Assembly (NCBI GenBank): GCA_022545875.1
Contig: JAKEIF010000280.1
Location: 1-7,603, forward strand
Reading direction: 5' to 3'
Length of the DNA stretch: 7,603 nt
Source of the DNA: Nitrososphaera sp.
Lineage (GTDB): Archaea; Thermoproteota; Nitrososphaeria; Nitrososphaerales; Nitrososphaeraceae
In this document: piece after piece, positions 1 through 5,458 of the stretch
Layout of the letters: each line of letters starts with the position of its first letter
How positions within the stretch are numbered: the first letter of the stretch is position 1
The notes under the pieces: model-generated
The model's input: the letters and a program-made list of their open reading frames with translations, nothing else
What the model was told of the DNA's origin: nothing
Database searches by the model: none
Program-made: the position numbers and the translations under genes

Positions 1-1
1 G

Positions 2-247
2 GGTGAAGAGGCGACTTATGATTACAGGACTTTTCATGACCGAGAGGATATTGAATTTACGTGCCTGTGCTGCGCAGAGAGCTGTTGCGGAAGGGTTGTA
101 TGTGTCCATCCGCCGGCAACCGAGCTGAGAGAATTCTGGGATCTCAGACTCGATTCTGCCCGGAAAAACACGGATAACGTAAAACAGCCGCTGAGAGCGA
201 AAATGCCGTACTGTAAAATGAAAAAAGAAAGAAAAGGGAAGGTCTAG
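2..247 (+). CDS. 3' end of a Cys-rich protein, possibly metal-binding (partial)
   Basis: This is the open C-terminal part of a gene that enters from the left edge; 81 codons are visible before a TAG stop, with no plausible in-frame start near the left end. The fragment has seven Cys: five are clustered as CLCCAESCC (visible residues 21-29), with another at 34 and one near the end in MPYCKMKK. It ends in a strongly basic tail (KKERKGK). A Cys cluster after FT and before a V-V-x-V stretch and a Glu-Leu-Arg helix is reminiscent of the YkgJ/UPF0153 zinc- or iron-chelating family (FxCxxCxxCC), but the spacing here is C-x-C-C-x3-C-C, so that assignment is tentative. The frame stays open throughout and codon choice resembles the neighbours, while frame 3 closes at 126-128. 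Its TAG shares the CTAG at 244-247 with the stop of the convergent CdvB gene. It could instead be a chance open frame; I judge it more likely real than not. Confidence 0.5.
   Translation, partial: GEEATYDYRTFHDREDIEFTCLCCAESCCGRVVCVHPPATELREFWDLRLDSARKNTDNVKQPLRAKMPYCKMKKERKGKV
215..236 (-). terminator. U-rich terminator tract for the CdvB-like gene
   Basis: Immediately beyond the stop codon of the minus-strand CdvB gene, the minus strand is almost pure T with a few C (complement of the A-rich stretch at 215-236). Archaeal transcription commonly ends at such U-rich tracts without needing a hairpin. The tract lies inside the basic tail codons (KMKKERK) of the convergent gene, so the same bases serve both. 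No strong hairpin is visible. Confidence 0.45.
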
Positions 248-900
248 AACTGTGCGTTCTCGCTTGATGTTCCGACCCTGCTGCCCGTAGACCCTGTCGG
301 TACGTCGGGGAAACTGTCCGTCATCCTCTGCTCCGCGACCGCGCCTGCTTCTGCAAGGATCCTGTCTACCTCTTCGCCGCTTGCGTCAAAGGCAAATGAG
401 GTGTTGCCCATGCTTCCAGCGCTCATCATTATGTCGCTAAAGACGCCGTTGATTTCTCCTAGTTCCCTGTCTACTTCTGGCATCACGCCTGATAGTCCTG
501 ACCTAACTCTTGTCAACGCACCCATTGCCGGCCCGATAGCTACCATTACGTCTCCGAGGTCAATGGTGGATTCCAGCCTTAGTTGAATCTGCTCAAGTGC
601 CATCTTTAGCTGCGAGATCATCTTTGTCGTCTTTCGGATTTGTGCGATCTCGTTTGAAAGCATCTTGCCGTGCTGTGCGTCATGCTTTTGAAGAGCGGAA
701 ACTACTTGGTTGAATAGCGACTTCTCTTTTCCCCTTAATTTTTCAAGTATAGTGTCCAATTTCTGGTTCTGCGCTTGAATCTTGTTCTTGGCGAATTCGA
801 TCCTTGGTTTGAGTGGTTGTTGAGGCCCGACGCTTTGCTTTAGCCTCTCAGACATGTTCTGCGAATTGTCCTTTACCCAGTTGCTGCTGAAGCTCGTCAT
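244..900 (-). CDS. CdvB-like ESCRT-III family protein (cell division/membrane remodelling)
   Basis: This 218-residue protein belongs to the archaeal Snf7/ESCRT-III (CdvB) family, whose members polymerise on the inner membrane and constrict it during division, with the CdvC/Vps4 ATPase remodelling the polymer. The ESCRT-III core is visible: a basic amphipathic helix region from about 30 to 62, rich in Lys/Arg; a long second helix from about 63 to 112 (ALQKHDAQHGKMLSNEIAQI, then QLKMALEQIQLRLES); and the archaeal signature TIDLGDVMVAIGPAMGAL (112-129), followed by shorter acidic helices to about 190. The C-terminal tail is short and Ser/Thr/Gly-rich with FPDVP at 197-201, a possible half-MIM2 motif for binding a Vps4/CdvC MIT domain. 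There is no room for the C-terminal winged-helix segment of canonical CdvB, so this looks like a CdvB1/B2/B3-type paralog. cdvA and cdvC are not in the window. The ATG at 900 is supported by a TATA-like box 27 bases upstream; Met16 is a less likely start. Confidence 0.88.
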   Translation of the reverse strand: MTSFSSNWVKDNSQNMSERLKQSVGPQQPLKPRIEFAKNKIQAQNQKLDTILEKLRGKEKSLFNQVVSALQKHDAQHGKMLSNEIAQIRKTTKMISQLKMALEQIQLRLESTIDLGDVMVAIGPAMGALTRVRSGLSGVMPEVDRELGEINGVFSDIMMSAGSMGNTSFAFDASGEEVDRILAEAGAVAEQRMTDSFPDVPTGSTGSRVGTSSENAQF

Positions 901-922
901 GGCAACTAGCGTGTAAGAACAC

Positions 923-931
923 CGTTAAACA
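923..931 (-). promoter_or_regulatory. TATA-like box for the CdvB-like gene
   Basis: Read on the minus strand, TGTTTAACG is centred about 27 bases before the ATG at 900, the distance expected for a leaderless archaeal transcript. No Shine-Dalgarno sequence precedes the ATG. It matches the archaeal TATA consensus only moderately. Confidence 0.4.
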
Positions 932-1001
932 GAAATGTCATAATTGAATAACCAAGTAGTAATATTTTCTAGACATGCGTTCGGATCCAGACTTGAAAAA
1001 C

Positions 1002-1009
1002 ATTATATC
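1002..1009 (+). promoter_or_regulatory. TATA-like box for the 1042-1491 gene
   Basis: ATTATATC is centred about 36 bases before the ATG at 1042, which would place transcription start near 1031 and give a leader of about ten bases. A second AT-rich stretch (AATATTTT, 961-968) lies further upstream and is a weaker candidate. The box shares a 141-bp intergenic region with the divergent CdvB promoter. Confidence 0.4.
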
Positions 1010-1041
1010 GGGTTAGTGCAGATGGGGTTATCGTATCTCGC

Positions 1042-1491
1042 ATGGTAAGGTCAAAGGCAGCAAAGGAATCACAGGATGGCGCGCAGCAGGATCAGTCGCT
1101 CCCGAAATGGGCTGAAGATGAGATCAAATCTGTCCAGTTTGACAAGCCAGAGGAGATTCCCAGAACAGGCTATATCCTTGACATCTATGAGAAGGATTTC
1201 AAAATTGACATCCAGGTTTATGAGGCAATGCCCGATGGCCGCACCATTGTAGAGGGCCTCGACGTTCCAAAAACGATGAAGATCTCTGACTTTATGAAGG
1301 GATTCGTCTACGAGTTCAAGATCAACTTTTTCACGGGTCCACTGAGCGCAAAAGTTGTCGACCTTCTCAAGACAAAATTTGCGCTTGACATGACGGCCAT
1401 CTATAAATTTGAATTAAAGGAGCTCCAGATGATGGACGTAGAGTCCGACCTCCCAGCGCCTTCTTCGGCTGAAGATGAAGCTGAGGACTGA
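1042..1491 (+). CDS. Conserved-looking hypothetical protein, small acidic, no family recognised
   Basis: I do not recognise this 149-residue protein. It has a charged, probably disordered N-terminus (about 1-27, rich in Lys, Gln, Ser), a compact core of alternating hydrophobic residues from about 28 to 130 that looks mostly beta-stranded (TGYILDIYEKDFKIDIQVYE, then GFVYEFKINFFTGPLSAK, then YKFELKELQMM), and a disordered Asp/Glu tail ending SSAEDEAED. There is no signal peptide, membrane segment, Cys pair or nucleotide-binding motif. Short strands separated by charged turns, with a Gly-rich loop before a helix, are compatible with an OB-like barrel, but this is speculation. The gene is divergent from the CdvB paralog and convergent with the UPF0104 membrane protein; no function follows from that. 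The ATG at 1042 is the first start after the TATA-like box, and codon use matches the neighbours, so coding status is firm. Confidence 0.8.
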   Translation: MVRSKAAKESQDGAQQDQSLPKWAEDEIKSVQFDKPEEIPRTGYILDIYEKDFKIDIQVYEAMPDGRTIVEGLDVPKTMKISDFMKGFVYEFKINFFTGPLSAKVVDLLKTKFALDMTAIYKFELKELQMMDVESDLPAPSSAEDEAED

Positions 1492-1521
1492 GCTCCTCAA
1501 AGTCGCTCGCACGTTATTTTT
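1482..1521 (+). terminator. Hairpin and T-tract at a convergent junction
   Basis: A 6-bp perfect stem (TGAGGA at 1482-1487, TCCTCA at 1494-1499, 6-base loop) spans the stop codon of the 1042-1491 gene. Eighteen bases on, the + strand runs TTATTTTT (1514-1521), made by the stop and last Lys codon of the opposing gene. The T-tract could end the + transcript; the hairpin could act in either direction. The separation between hairpin and T-tract is longer than in a classical intrinsic terminator. Confidence 0.35.
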
Positions 1522-2602
1522 GCTCGCCTGACGAATCATTCTTTGTCCGGTCAGCGGGCGCGCCGCTCTGGCCCGCTGTCCCGACGTCTGTGGCAGAGAC
1601 CTTGCCCACTGCGAGTTTCATGAGTGCAATCCACATGATGACTAGCGGAACGTGGTAGGTAGCGATCCGCCATGCAATAATCACATTGAGTTGAGAAGCA
1701 GAAGAAAGTGCCGTTAGATCCGGAACGCCGCTAAAGTTGGACAGATAGGCCCAGATCCCCAGCTCTGCAAGTCCCGAGCCTCCTATAGTGATGGGAAGGT
1801 TTGCCAGTGCAGTCGAGGCGGATGTTGCCATGAGTGAGTCAAAAAGGCCAATGTCGGACTGTGCCGCGTTTGCCAGGACCATGAACGACACTCCTTGAAA
1901 AATAAAGGCGACGAACGTGATCGCCATTCCGATGGCAAAGGTCTTGATTGCTCGAGTGGAGTTAAAATTCTCCCTGCTCATCTTGCACAGGTCCGCAATG
2001 GCAGAGTTGGCCGTATTGATGAACCGCTCGGCCTTATCCTTTGCCATGAAACGCTCCACTAGTCTCTGGGCAAAGGATGGCAGTCGCAGGTTGCGCTTTG
2101 CAGAGAATACCAGCAGTGCAAGCCAAACTCCAAACGTCGGGATCGTAATAAGGATGACAGCTATCCCCACCACGGTTCCTCCCCGATAGATGGCCAGCCC
2201 GCCAGCGATAAACGCAAGCATCGATCCCACGAACACATCCGCAATGATTTCCATTGTCGTCACCCAGGCTGCCTTTCCTGGTGCGACACCGTTCTTAGAT
2301 AGCCACGCTATCCTTACGAATTCTCCCCCAACATAGGACGGAGTTGTCTGGGTCACAAATTCGCCAGCGAGCCGAGCTGATATAGTCTTGCCAGTCGAGC
2401 TCACATGATAGCCGATAAAGTTCTTGATGAAGTACTTGAACCGGTATGCCTGAAGCATGATTTTGGCCAAACCGGCAGCGACCGAAGCTATGAACGGGAA
2501 GAGACCAACCGCAAATACGTCTTGAGGCGAGACATTAGTGGTAAGAAACAGTATCAGGAAGGGAACCACACTTGCGGGGATGGCAACGAGTCGCCAGTTC
2601 AA
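1514..2602 (-). CDS. Lysylphosphatidylglycerol synthase TM-domain/UPF0104 family membrane protein
   Basis: This 362-residue polytopic inner-membrane protein belongs to the flippase-like family related to the membrane half of MprF (lysylphosphatidylglycerol synthase TM region, PF03706) and to haloarchaeal AglD. About seven or eight hydrophobic segments are visible (roughly 5-22, 30-50, 110-137, 142-166, 219-247, 256-280, 308-335). Both family hallmarks are present: PSYVGGEFVR (88-97), in the usual position of the P-x-GE-x2-R motif, and PITIGGSGLAELG (270-282), the family's glycine-rich motif. There is no catalytic aminoacyl-transferase domain, so this is not a full MprF. A role in moving or modifying lipid-linked substrates is plausible by family, but the substrate cannot be read. 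The C-terminus is a soluble, disordered Ser/Gly/Asp-rich tail of about 25 residues. The start is TTG at 2602, 28 bases after a clear TATA box; an in-frame CTG lies three codons upstream and a stop two codons beyond it, so no ATG or GTG start exists. Confidence 0.85.
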   Translation of the reverse strand: MNWRLVAIPASVVPFLILFLTTNVSPQDVFAVGLFPFIASVAAGLAKIMLQAYRFKYFIKNFIGYHVSSTGKTISARLAGEFVTQTTPSYVGGEFVRIAWLSKNGVAPGKAAWVTTMEIIADVFVGSMLAFIAGGLAIYRGGTVVGIAVILITIPTFGVWLALLVFSAKRNLRLPSFAQRLVERFMAKDKAERFINTANSAIADLCKMSRENFNSTRAIKTFAIGMAITFVAFIFQGVSFMVLANAAQSDIGLFDSLMATSASTALANLPITIGGSGLAELGIWAYLSNFSGVPDLTALSSASQLNVIIAWRIATYHVPLVIMWIALMKLAVGKVSATDVGTAGQSGAPADRTKNDSSGEQK

Positions 2603-2624
2603 GTATTTCAGCTGTTAATCTCGG

Positions 2625-2636
2625 TACTATAATAAC
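2625..2636 (-). promoter_or_regulatory. TATA box for the UPF0104 gene in the divergent region
   Basis: The AT-rich TACTATAATAAC, read on the minus strand as GTTATTATAGTA, is centred 28 bases before the TTG at 2602, ideal for a leaderless minus-strand transcript. On the + strand the same box is about 43 bases before the GPN GTPase TTG at 2673, so it could also serve that gene with a leader of about fifteen bases; GATATACG (2651-2658) is too close to that start to do so alone. Confidence 0.5.
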
Positions 2637-2672
2637 GAATGTGTAAGACAGATATACGACCTCACAGACGTT

Positions 2673-3434
2673 TTGAATGTCGATTTGAAGGCGATCTTTG
2701 TGACCGGAACGGCTGGATCTGGCAAGTCGCTGCTCACGTCCAAGCTCCTGCAATGGTACAAGGACACTGGCGCGTTTCCGGCAACCCTGAATTTGGACCC
2801 GGGTTCTGTGAGGCTCCCGTACGAGCCTGACGTTGACGTCAGGGACTACATTGACATCAATACGCTGATGGACACATATGGACTCGGTCCCAACGGATCG
2901 CTTGTTATGGCGAGCGACATGATTGCGACAAAACTCGACGAGATCCAGTCAGAGCTCGACGAGCTTAATCCGGACTATATCATTGTAGATACGCCGGGCC
3001 AGATTGAACTGTTTGCATTTAGGGCAAGCGGCCCTTACTTTGTGTCGAACCTCAGGGCAGAAGAAAAGGTTACCATTTTTGCTTTTGACGGCATGCTCGT
3101 TTCTGCCCCGATCAACTTTGTCTCAATCTCGCTTCTCGCGTCTTCTGTAAAACTTCGCCTAAAGACGGCGCAAATAAATGCGCTTACAAAGAGGGATCTG
3201 GTCGCCGACAATCTTGTCAGGATTATGGAATGGTCAAACTCAGCCTACGCTCTGGATAGCGCGCTGACGGAGGAAAAGGACGTGGAGTATTCCATGTTGA
3301 GCAGGGACCTTGCAAAAAGTTTGAGCAAGGCAGGATTTGGGCAGAGCATAATTGCAGTCTCTAGCCTTACCATGAGCGGGATGATAAACTTGATGGCCGC
3401 CTTATCTCGAACTGTTAATCAGGGAGAGGACTGA
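2673..3434 (+). CDS. GPN-loop GTPase
   Basis: This 253-residue protein belongs to the GPN-loop GTPase family (eukaryotic GPN1/XAB1-GPN3 and archaeal homologues such as Pyrococcus PAB0955), dimeric cytosolic GTPases. Eukaryotic members assist RNA polymerase II assembly and nuclear import; the archaeal role is not established. Motifs in order: P-loop GTAGSGKS (12-19); the family signature LDPGSVRLPYEPDVDVRD (41-58); the defining Gly-Pro-Asn in GLGPNGS (70-76); Walker B/G3 DTPGQIE (106-112); and TKRD (172-175) at the G4 position, where classical GTPases have NKxD. Length is normal for archaeal members. The start is TTG at 2673, the only usable start between the upstream in-frame stop at 2616-2618 and the P-loop. 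It is followed directly by thrB without a spacer, so the two are probably co-transcribed; the pairing does not reveal a shared function. Confidence 0.93.
   Translation: MNVDLKAIFVTGTAGSGKSLLTSKLLQWYKDTGAFPATLNLDPGSVRLPYEPDVDVRDYIDINTLMDTYGLGPNGSLVMASDMIATKLDEIQSELDELNPDYIIVDTPGQIELFAFRASGPYFVSNLRAEEKVTIFAFDGMLVSAPINFVSISLLASSVKLRLKTAQINALTKRDLVADNLVRIMEWSNSAYALDSALTEEKDVEYSMLSRDLAKSLSKAGFGQSIIAVSSLTMSGMINLMAALSRTVNQGED
3421..3430 (+). promoter_or_regulatory. Shine-Dalgarno-like site for thrB
   Basis: The purine-rich AGGGAGAGGA lies within the last codons of the GPN GTPase gene. It is 4 bases before the TTG at 3435 and 7 bases before the TTG at 3438. The spacing favours the second TTG as the true start of thrB (giving MEKTKKS) and suggests translation of a co-transcribed message, unlike the apparently leaderless genes elsewhere in the window. 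Confidence 0.5.
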
Positions 3435-4388
3435 TTGTTGGAAAAGACAAAGAAATCCGTGACAGCCATCGCGCCATGCTCAACTGCCAACCTTGGGCCG
3501 GGCTACGATGTATTCGGACTTGCCCTCGATGCGCTTGAAGACAGGGTCAAAATAACTAGGTCAACGGAGGGCGCAGGAATATCGATAAGGCTGATCGATA
3601 ACAGGGATCGGATCCCCCTAGAGCCGGAATCCAATTCGGCTGGCAGAGTAGTAAGCAAGATTGCCCGGGACTTTGCCATAGATGATCCTCTGGCGGTTGA
3701 AATCAAAAAGGGAGTGCCTGCAGGCTATGGCGTCGGCAGCAGCGCCGCGTCGGCAGCAGCCGCAGCGCTTGCGATGAAGGCAGTGTATAACCTGAAAATC
3801 GACAAGGATTCGCTTGTTGAATACGCAGCCGAGGGCGAGATCGCCAGCGCCGGAACAAAACACTACGACAACGTCTCGGCATCGCTGCTGGGAGGATTTG
3901 TGATCTCGAGTATTGCCGGCGGCAAGAGGAGATTTGTCAGGATGGAGCCTCCCCGCGACCTGTACATGGTTGTGGCTATACCGATTTCCATGGATGTTCC
4001 AAAGAAAAAGACAGAGTTAGCGCGGAGTGTTCTCCCGAAAGAGGTTCCGCTTGGAAAGGTGGTCCATAACGTCTCGTCTGCAAGCACAATCGTTGCAGGA
4101 TTTGCGCTCAGAGATGTCGACATGATAGCAAGGGGCATCGACGACGCAATCGTAGAGCCCGCGCGTAAGATCCTCATACCGGGCTATGATGGAGTGAAAC
4201 AGGGCGCCCTTGGCGCTGGCGCCCTCGCTGCTACTATAAGCGGGGCAGGCCCATCGGTCATTGCATTTCTAAAAACAAAGAGAGACTCGAGAAGAGTCGC
4301 AGAGGCAATGAGGGCCGGCTTTTCAAAGGTGGGCGTGGAGAGCAGAGTGCTTGTCTGCCGCCCCAGCACTGGCGCCCGCCTCGCCTGA
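3435..4388 (+). CDS. thrB: Homoserine kinase
   Basis: This 317-residue protein is a GHMP-family homoserine kinase (EC 2.7.1.39), which phosphorylates L-homoserine with ATP to O-phosphohomoserine, the substrate of threonine synthase, in the cytosol. All three GHMP motifs are intact: motif 1 APCSTANLGPGYDVFGLALD (13-32); the phosphate-binding motif 2 VPAGYGVGSSAASAAA (94-109); and motif 3 SGAGPSVIAF (269-278). The NLGPGYD form of motif 1, the KHYDNVSASLLGG stretch mid-protein and the TGARLA C-terminus are typical of ThrB rather than of mevalonate or galactokinases. Length is normal. Two adjacent TTG codons (3435 and 3438) are possible starts; the Shine-Dalgarno-like spacing favours the second. 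It follows the GPN GTPase gene with zero spacing and converges on the enoyl-CoA hydratase gene with only two bases between stops. Other threonine-pathway genes are not in the window. Confidence 0.93.
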   Translation: MLEKTKKSVTAIAPCSTANLGPGYDVFGLALDALEDRVKITRSTEGAGISIRLIDNRDRIPLEPESNSAGRVVSKIARDFAIDDPLAVEIKKGVPAGYGVGSSAASAAAAALAMKAVYNLKIDKDSLVEYAAEGEIASAGTKHYDNVSASLLGGFVISSIAGGKRRFVRMEPPRDLYMVVAIPISMDVPKKKTELARSVLPKEVPLGKVVHNVSSASTIVAGFALRDVDMIARGIDDAIVEPARKILIPGYDGVKQGALGAGALAATISGAGPSVIAFLKTKRDSRRVAEAMRAGFSKVGVESRVLVCRPSTGARLA

Positions 4389-4390
4389 GC

Positions 4391-4399
4391 TTACTTTTT
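4391..4399 (+). terminator. Possible T-tract terminator after thrB
   Basis: Directly after the thrB stop the + strand reads TTACTTTTT, formed by the stop and final Lys codons of the convergent hydratase gene. A run of five T is short for an archaeal terminator and there is no clear hairpin, so this is only a candidate. Confidence 0.25.
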
Positions 4400-5251
4400 G
4401 CCCTTGTTGAGAAATGCAGACATCATCTTTTGGCGGTCTTCGTGGGCAAAGCAAAGAGCCCAACCGTATATCTCAAGCCTAAGGCCGGTTTCGAGGTCTG
4501 AATCCATTCCGCGGTTGATAAGCATCTTGCTCACCTTCACAGCAGTAAAGCTGTTCTTGGTGATCTCTCTGGCGAGGGCCAAGCATTCGTCCATAAGCAT
4601 CCGATTGAGCACCTTGGCAACTTCAGCTGCCCTTTCCTTTTCCTTTGCAGTGTCGCCCTTGGGAGCCTCCGGAGGCACCGCGTCCTCGGTTCCAAGGCTG
4701 ACGACCCTGTTTACAAGACCTATCTGCAGGGCCTCGTCGGCTGCGATCATTTTGCCAGTAAATATCATCTCCTTTGCTTTTGCTGGCCCGACTAGACGCA
4801 TAAGCCGCTGTGTACCACCCCATCCAGGCGGGATCCCAATAGTCACTTCGGGCTGACCTATCTTGGCATTGCTTGAAGCAATCCGGATATCGCATGCCAT
4901 CGCAAGTTCACAGCCTCCGCCCAGTGCAAACCCATTGACTGCCGCAATGACTGGTTTTTCCAGTCGCTCAATCTTGTTGATGACTGCCTGAGCAGAAGAT
5001 GCATATCGCTCTGCCTGCATTGGCTCAATATTCACCATATAGGAAATGTCTGCCCCAGCGCAGAATGATCGTTCACCAGCGCCGGTAATAACTACGACTT
5101 TGATACCATCATCGGCGGCAATGATATCCATCGTCCTCGAGAGTTCCGAAATGACATCGGTATTCATGGCGTTTAGTGCCTCAGGCCTGTTTATTTTTAC
5201 CAAAGCAATGTCGCCCTGTGGTTCGAGCTGAATAAACTTCATGCTAGACAT
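4391..5251 (-). CDS. Enoyl-CoA hydratase/crotonase family; candidate 3-hydroxypropionyl-CoA dehydratase/crotonyl-CoA hydratase
   Basis: This 286-residue crotonase-fold enzyme should hydrate an enoyl-CoA, or dehydrate the 3-hydroxyacyl-CoA, in the cytosol. Both catalytic glutamates of true hydratases are present: Glu115 in LGGGCELAMACD (110-121) and Glu135 in GQPEVTIG (132-139). The oxyanion-hole segments are CAGADI (64-69) and GGGCE (111-115), and GWGGTQRL follows at 143-150. In Thaumarchaeota a protein of this kind (Nmar_1308 of Nitrosopumilus maritimus) acts as both 3-hydroxypropionyl-CoA dehydratase and crotonyl-CoA hydratase in the HP/HB carbon-fixation cycle; that this is its counterpart is an inference. 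It is about 25-30 residues longer than typical bacterial hydratases (near 260) because of a charged insertion around 187-214 (Pro- then Lys/Glu-rich). The ATG at 5251 sits 30 bases after a TATA-like box; Met4 is the alternative start. No beta-oxidation partners are adjacent. Confidence 0.9.
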   Translation of the reverse strand: MSSMKFIQLEPQGDIALVKINRPEALNAMNTDVISELSRTMDIIAADDGIKVVVITGAGERSFCAGADISYMVNIEPMQAERYASSAQAVINKIERLEKPVIAAVNGFALGGGCELAMACDIRIASSNAKIGQPEVTIGIPPGWGGTQRLMRLVGPAKAKEMIFTGKMIAADEALQIGLVNRVVSLGTEDAVPPEAPKGDTAKEKERAAEVAKVLNRMLMDECLALAREITKNSFTAVKVSKMLINRGMDSDLETGLRLEIYGWALCFAHEDRQKMMSAFLNKGKK

Positions 5252-5276
5252 GTGCGAGGATAAGGAATAGTGATTT

Positions 5277-5286
5277 CAATAAAACC
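5277..5286 (-). promoter_or_regulatory. TATA box for the enoyl-CoA hydratase gene
   Basis: On the minus strand GGTTTTATTG is centred 30 bases before the ATG at 5251, the expected position for a leaderless archaeal transcript. No Shine-Dalgarno sequence is seen before the ATG. Confidence 0.5.
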
Positions 5287-5424
5287 TTATCTCAAGCTAG
5301 ATGATGAGTCGGGCAGGATGCAGATATCGTAGCCCTTCTGTGCAGCTCGCGCCCGTTACGATTGGAGCAAAGCGGTTCTGCTGTCGGGGGGTTAAAAGTT
5401 GTCAGCGACACGGACTGGCAGAGG

Positions 5425-5432
5425 CTTAAAAG
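5425..5432 (+). promoter_or_regulatory. TATA box for the ureohydrolase gene
   Basis: CTTAAAAG is centred about 30 bases before the ATG at 5459, preceded by a purine-rich GCAGAGG that could be the BRE. A similar element (GTTAAAAGTT, 5391-5400) occurs 34 bases upstream and may be a second promoter. The rest of the 207-bp divergent region 5252-5458 contains no gene or structured RNA that I can support. Confidence 0.5.
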
Positions 5433-5458
5433 CCGGCCGTAAATTCTAAGATCGATAG

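Noticed and set aside
2639..2830. ATG-started frame overlapping the GPN GTPase start
   Set aside because: It is in another frame from the P-loop protein and contains no conserved motif, although its ATG would be a more usual start codon.
3863..4177. 104-codon open frame antisense to thrB
   Set aside because: It is antisense to conserved GHMP kinase sequence and its composition is that of a shadow frame.
4201..4225. Perfect 8-bp inverted repeat (AGGGCGCC, 9-base gap, GGCGCCCT)
   Set aside because: It lies inside thrB, where it encodes a Gly/Ala-rich stretch (GALGAGALAA); the symmetry follows from GGC/GCC/GCG codons and needs no regulatory explanation.
5310..5355. Possible structured RNA or tRNA in the divergent region (CGGGC...GCCCG)
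   Set aside because: The only stem is 5 bp with a long loop, there is no T-loop (GGTTCRANTCC) on either strand and no tRNA cloverleaf.
5301..5400. Possible C/D box small RNA starting at ATGATGA (5301-5307)
   Set aside because: A C-box match is present, but no CTGA D box occurs within the next hundred bases and there is no k-turn-like pairing, so it is not supported.
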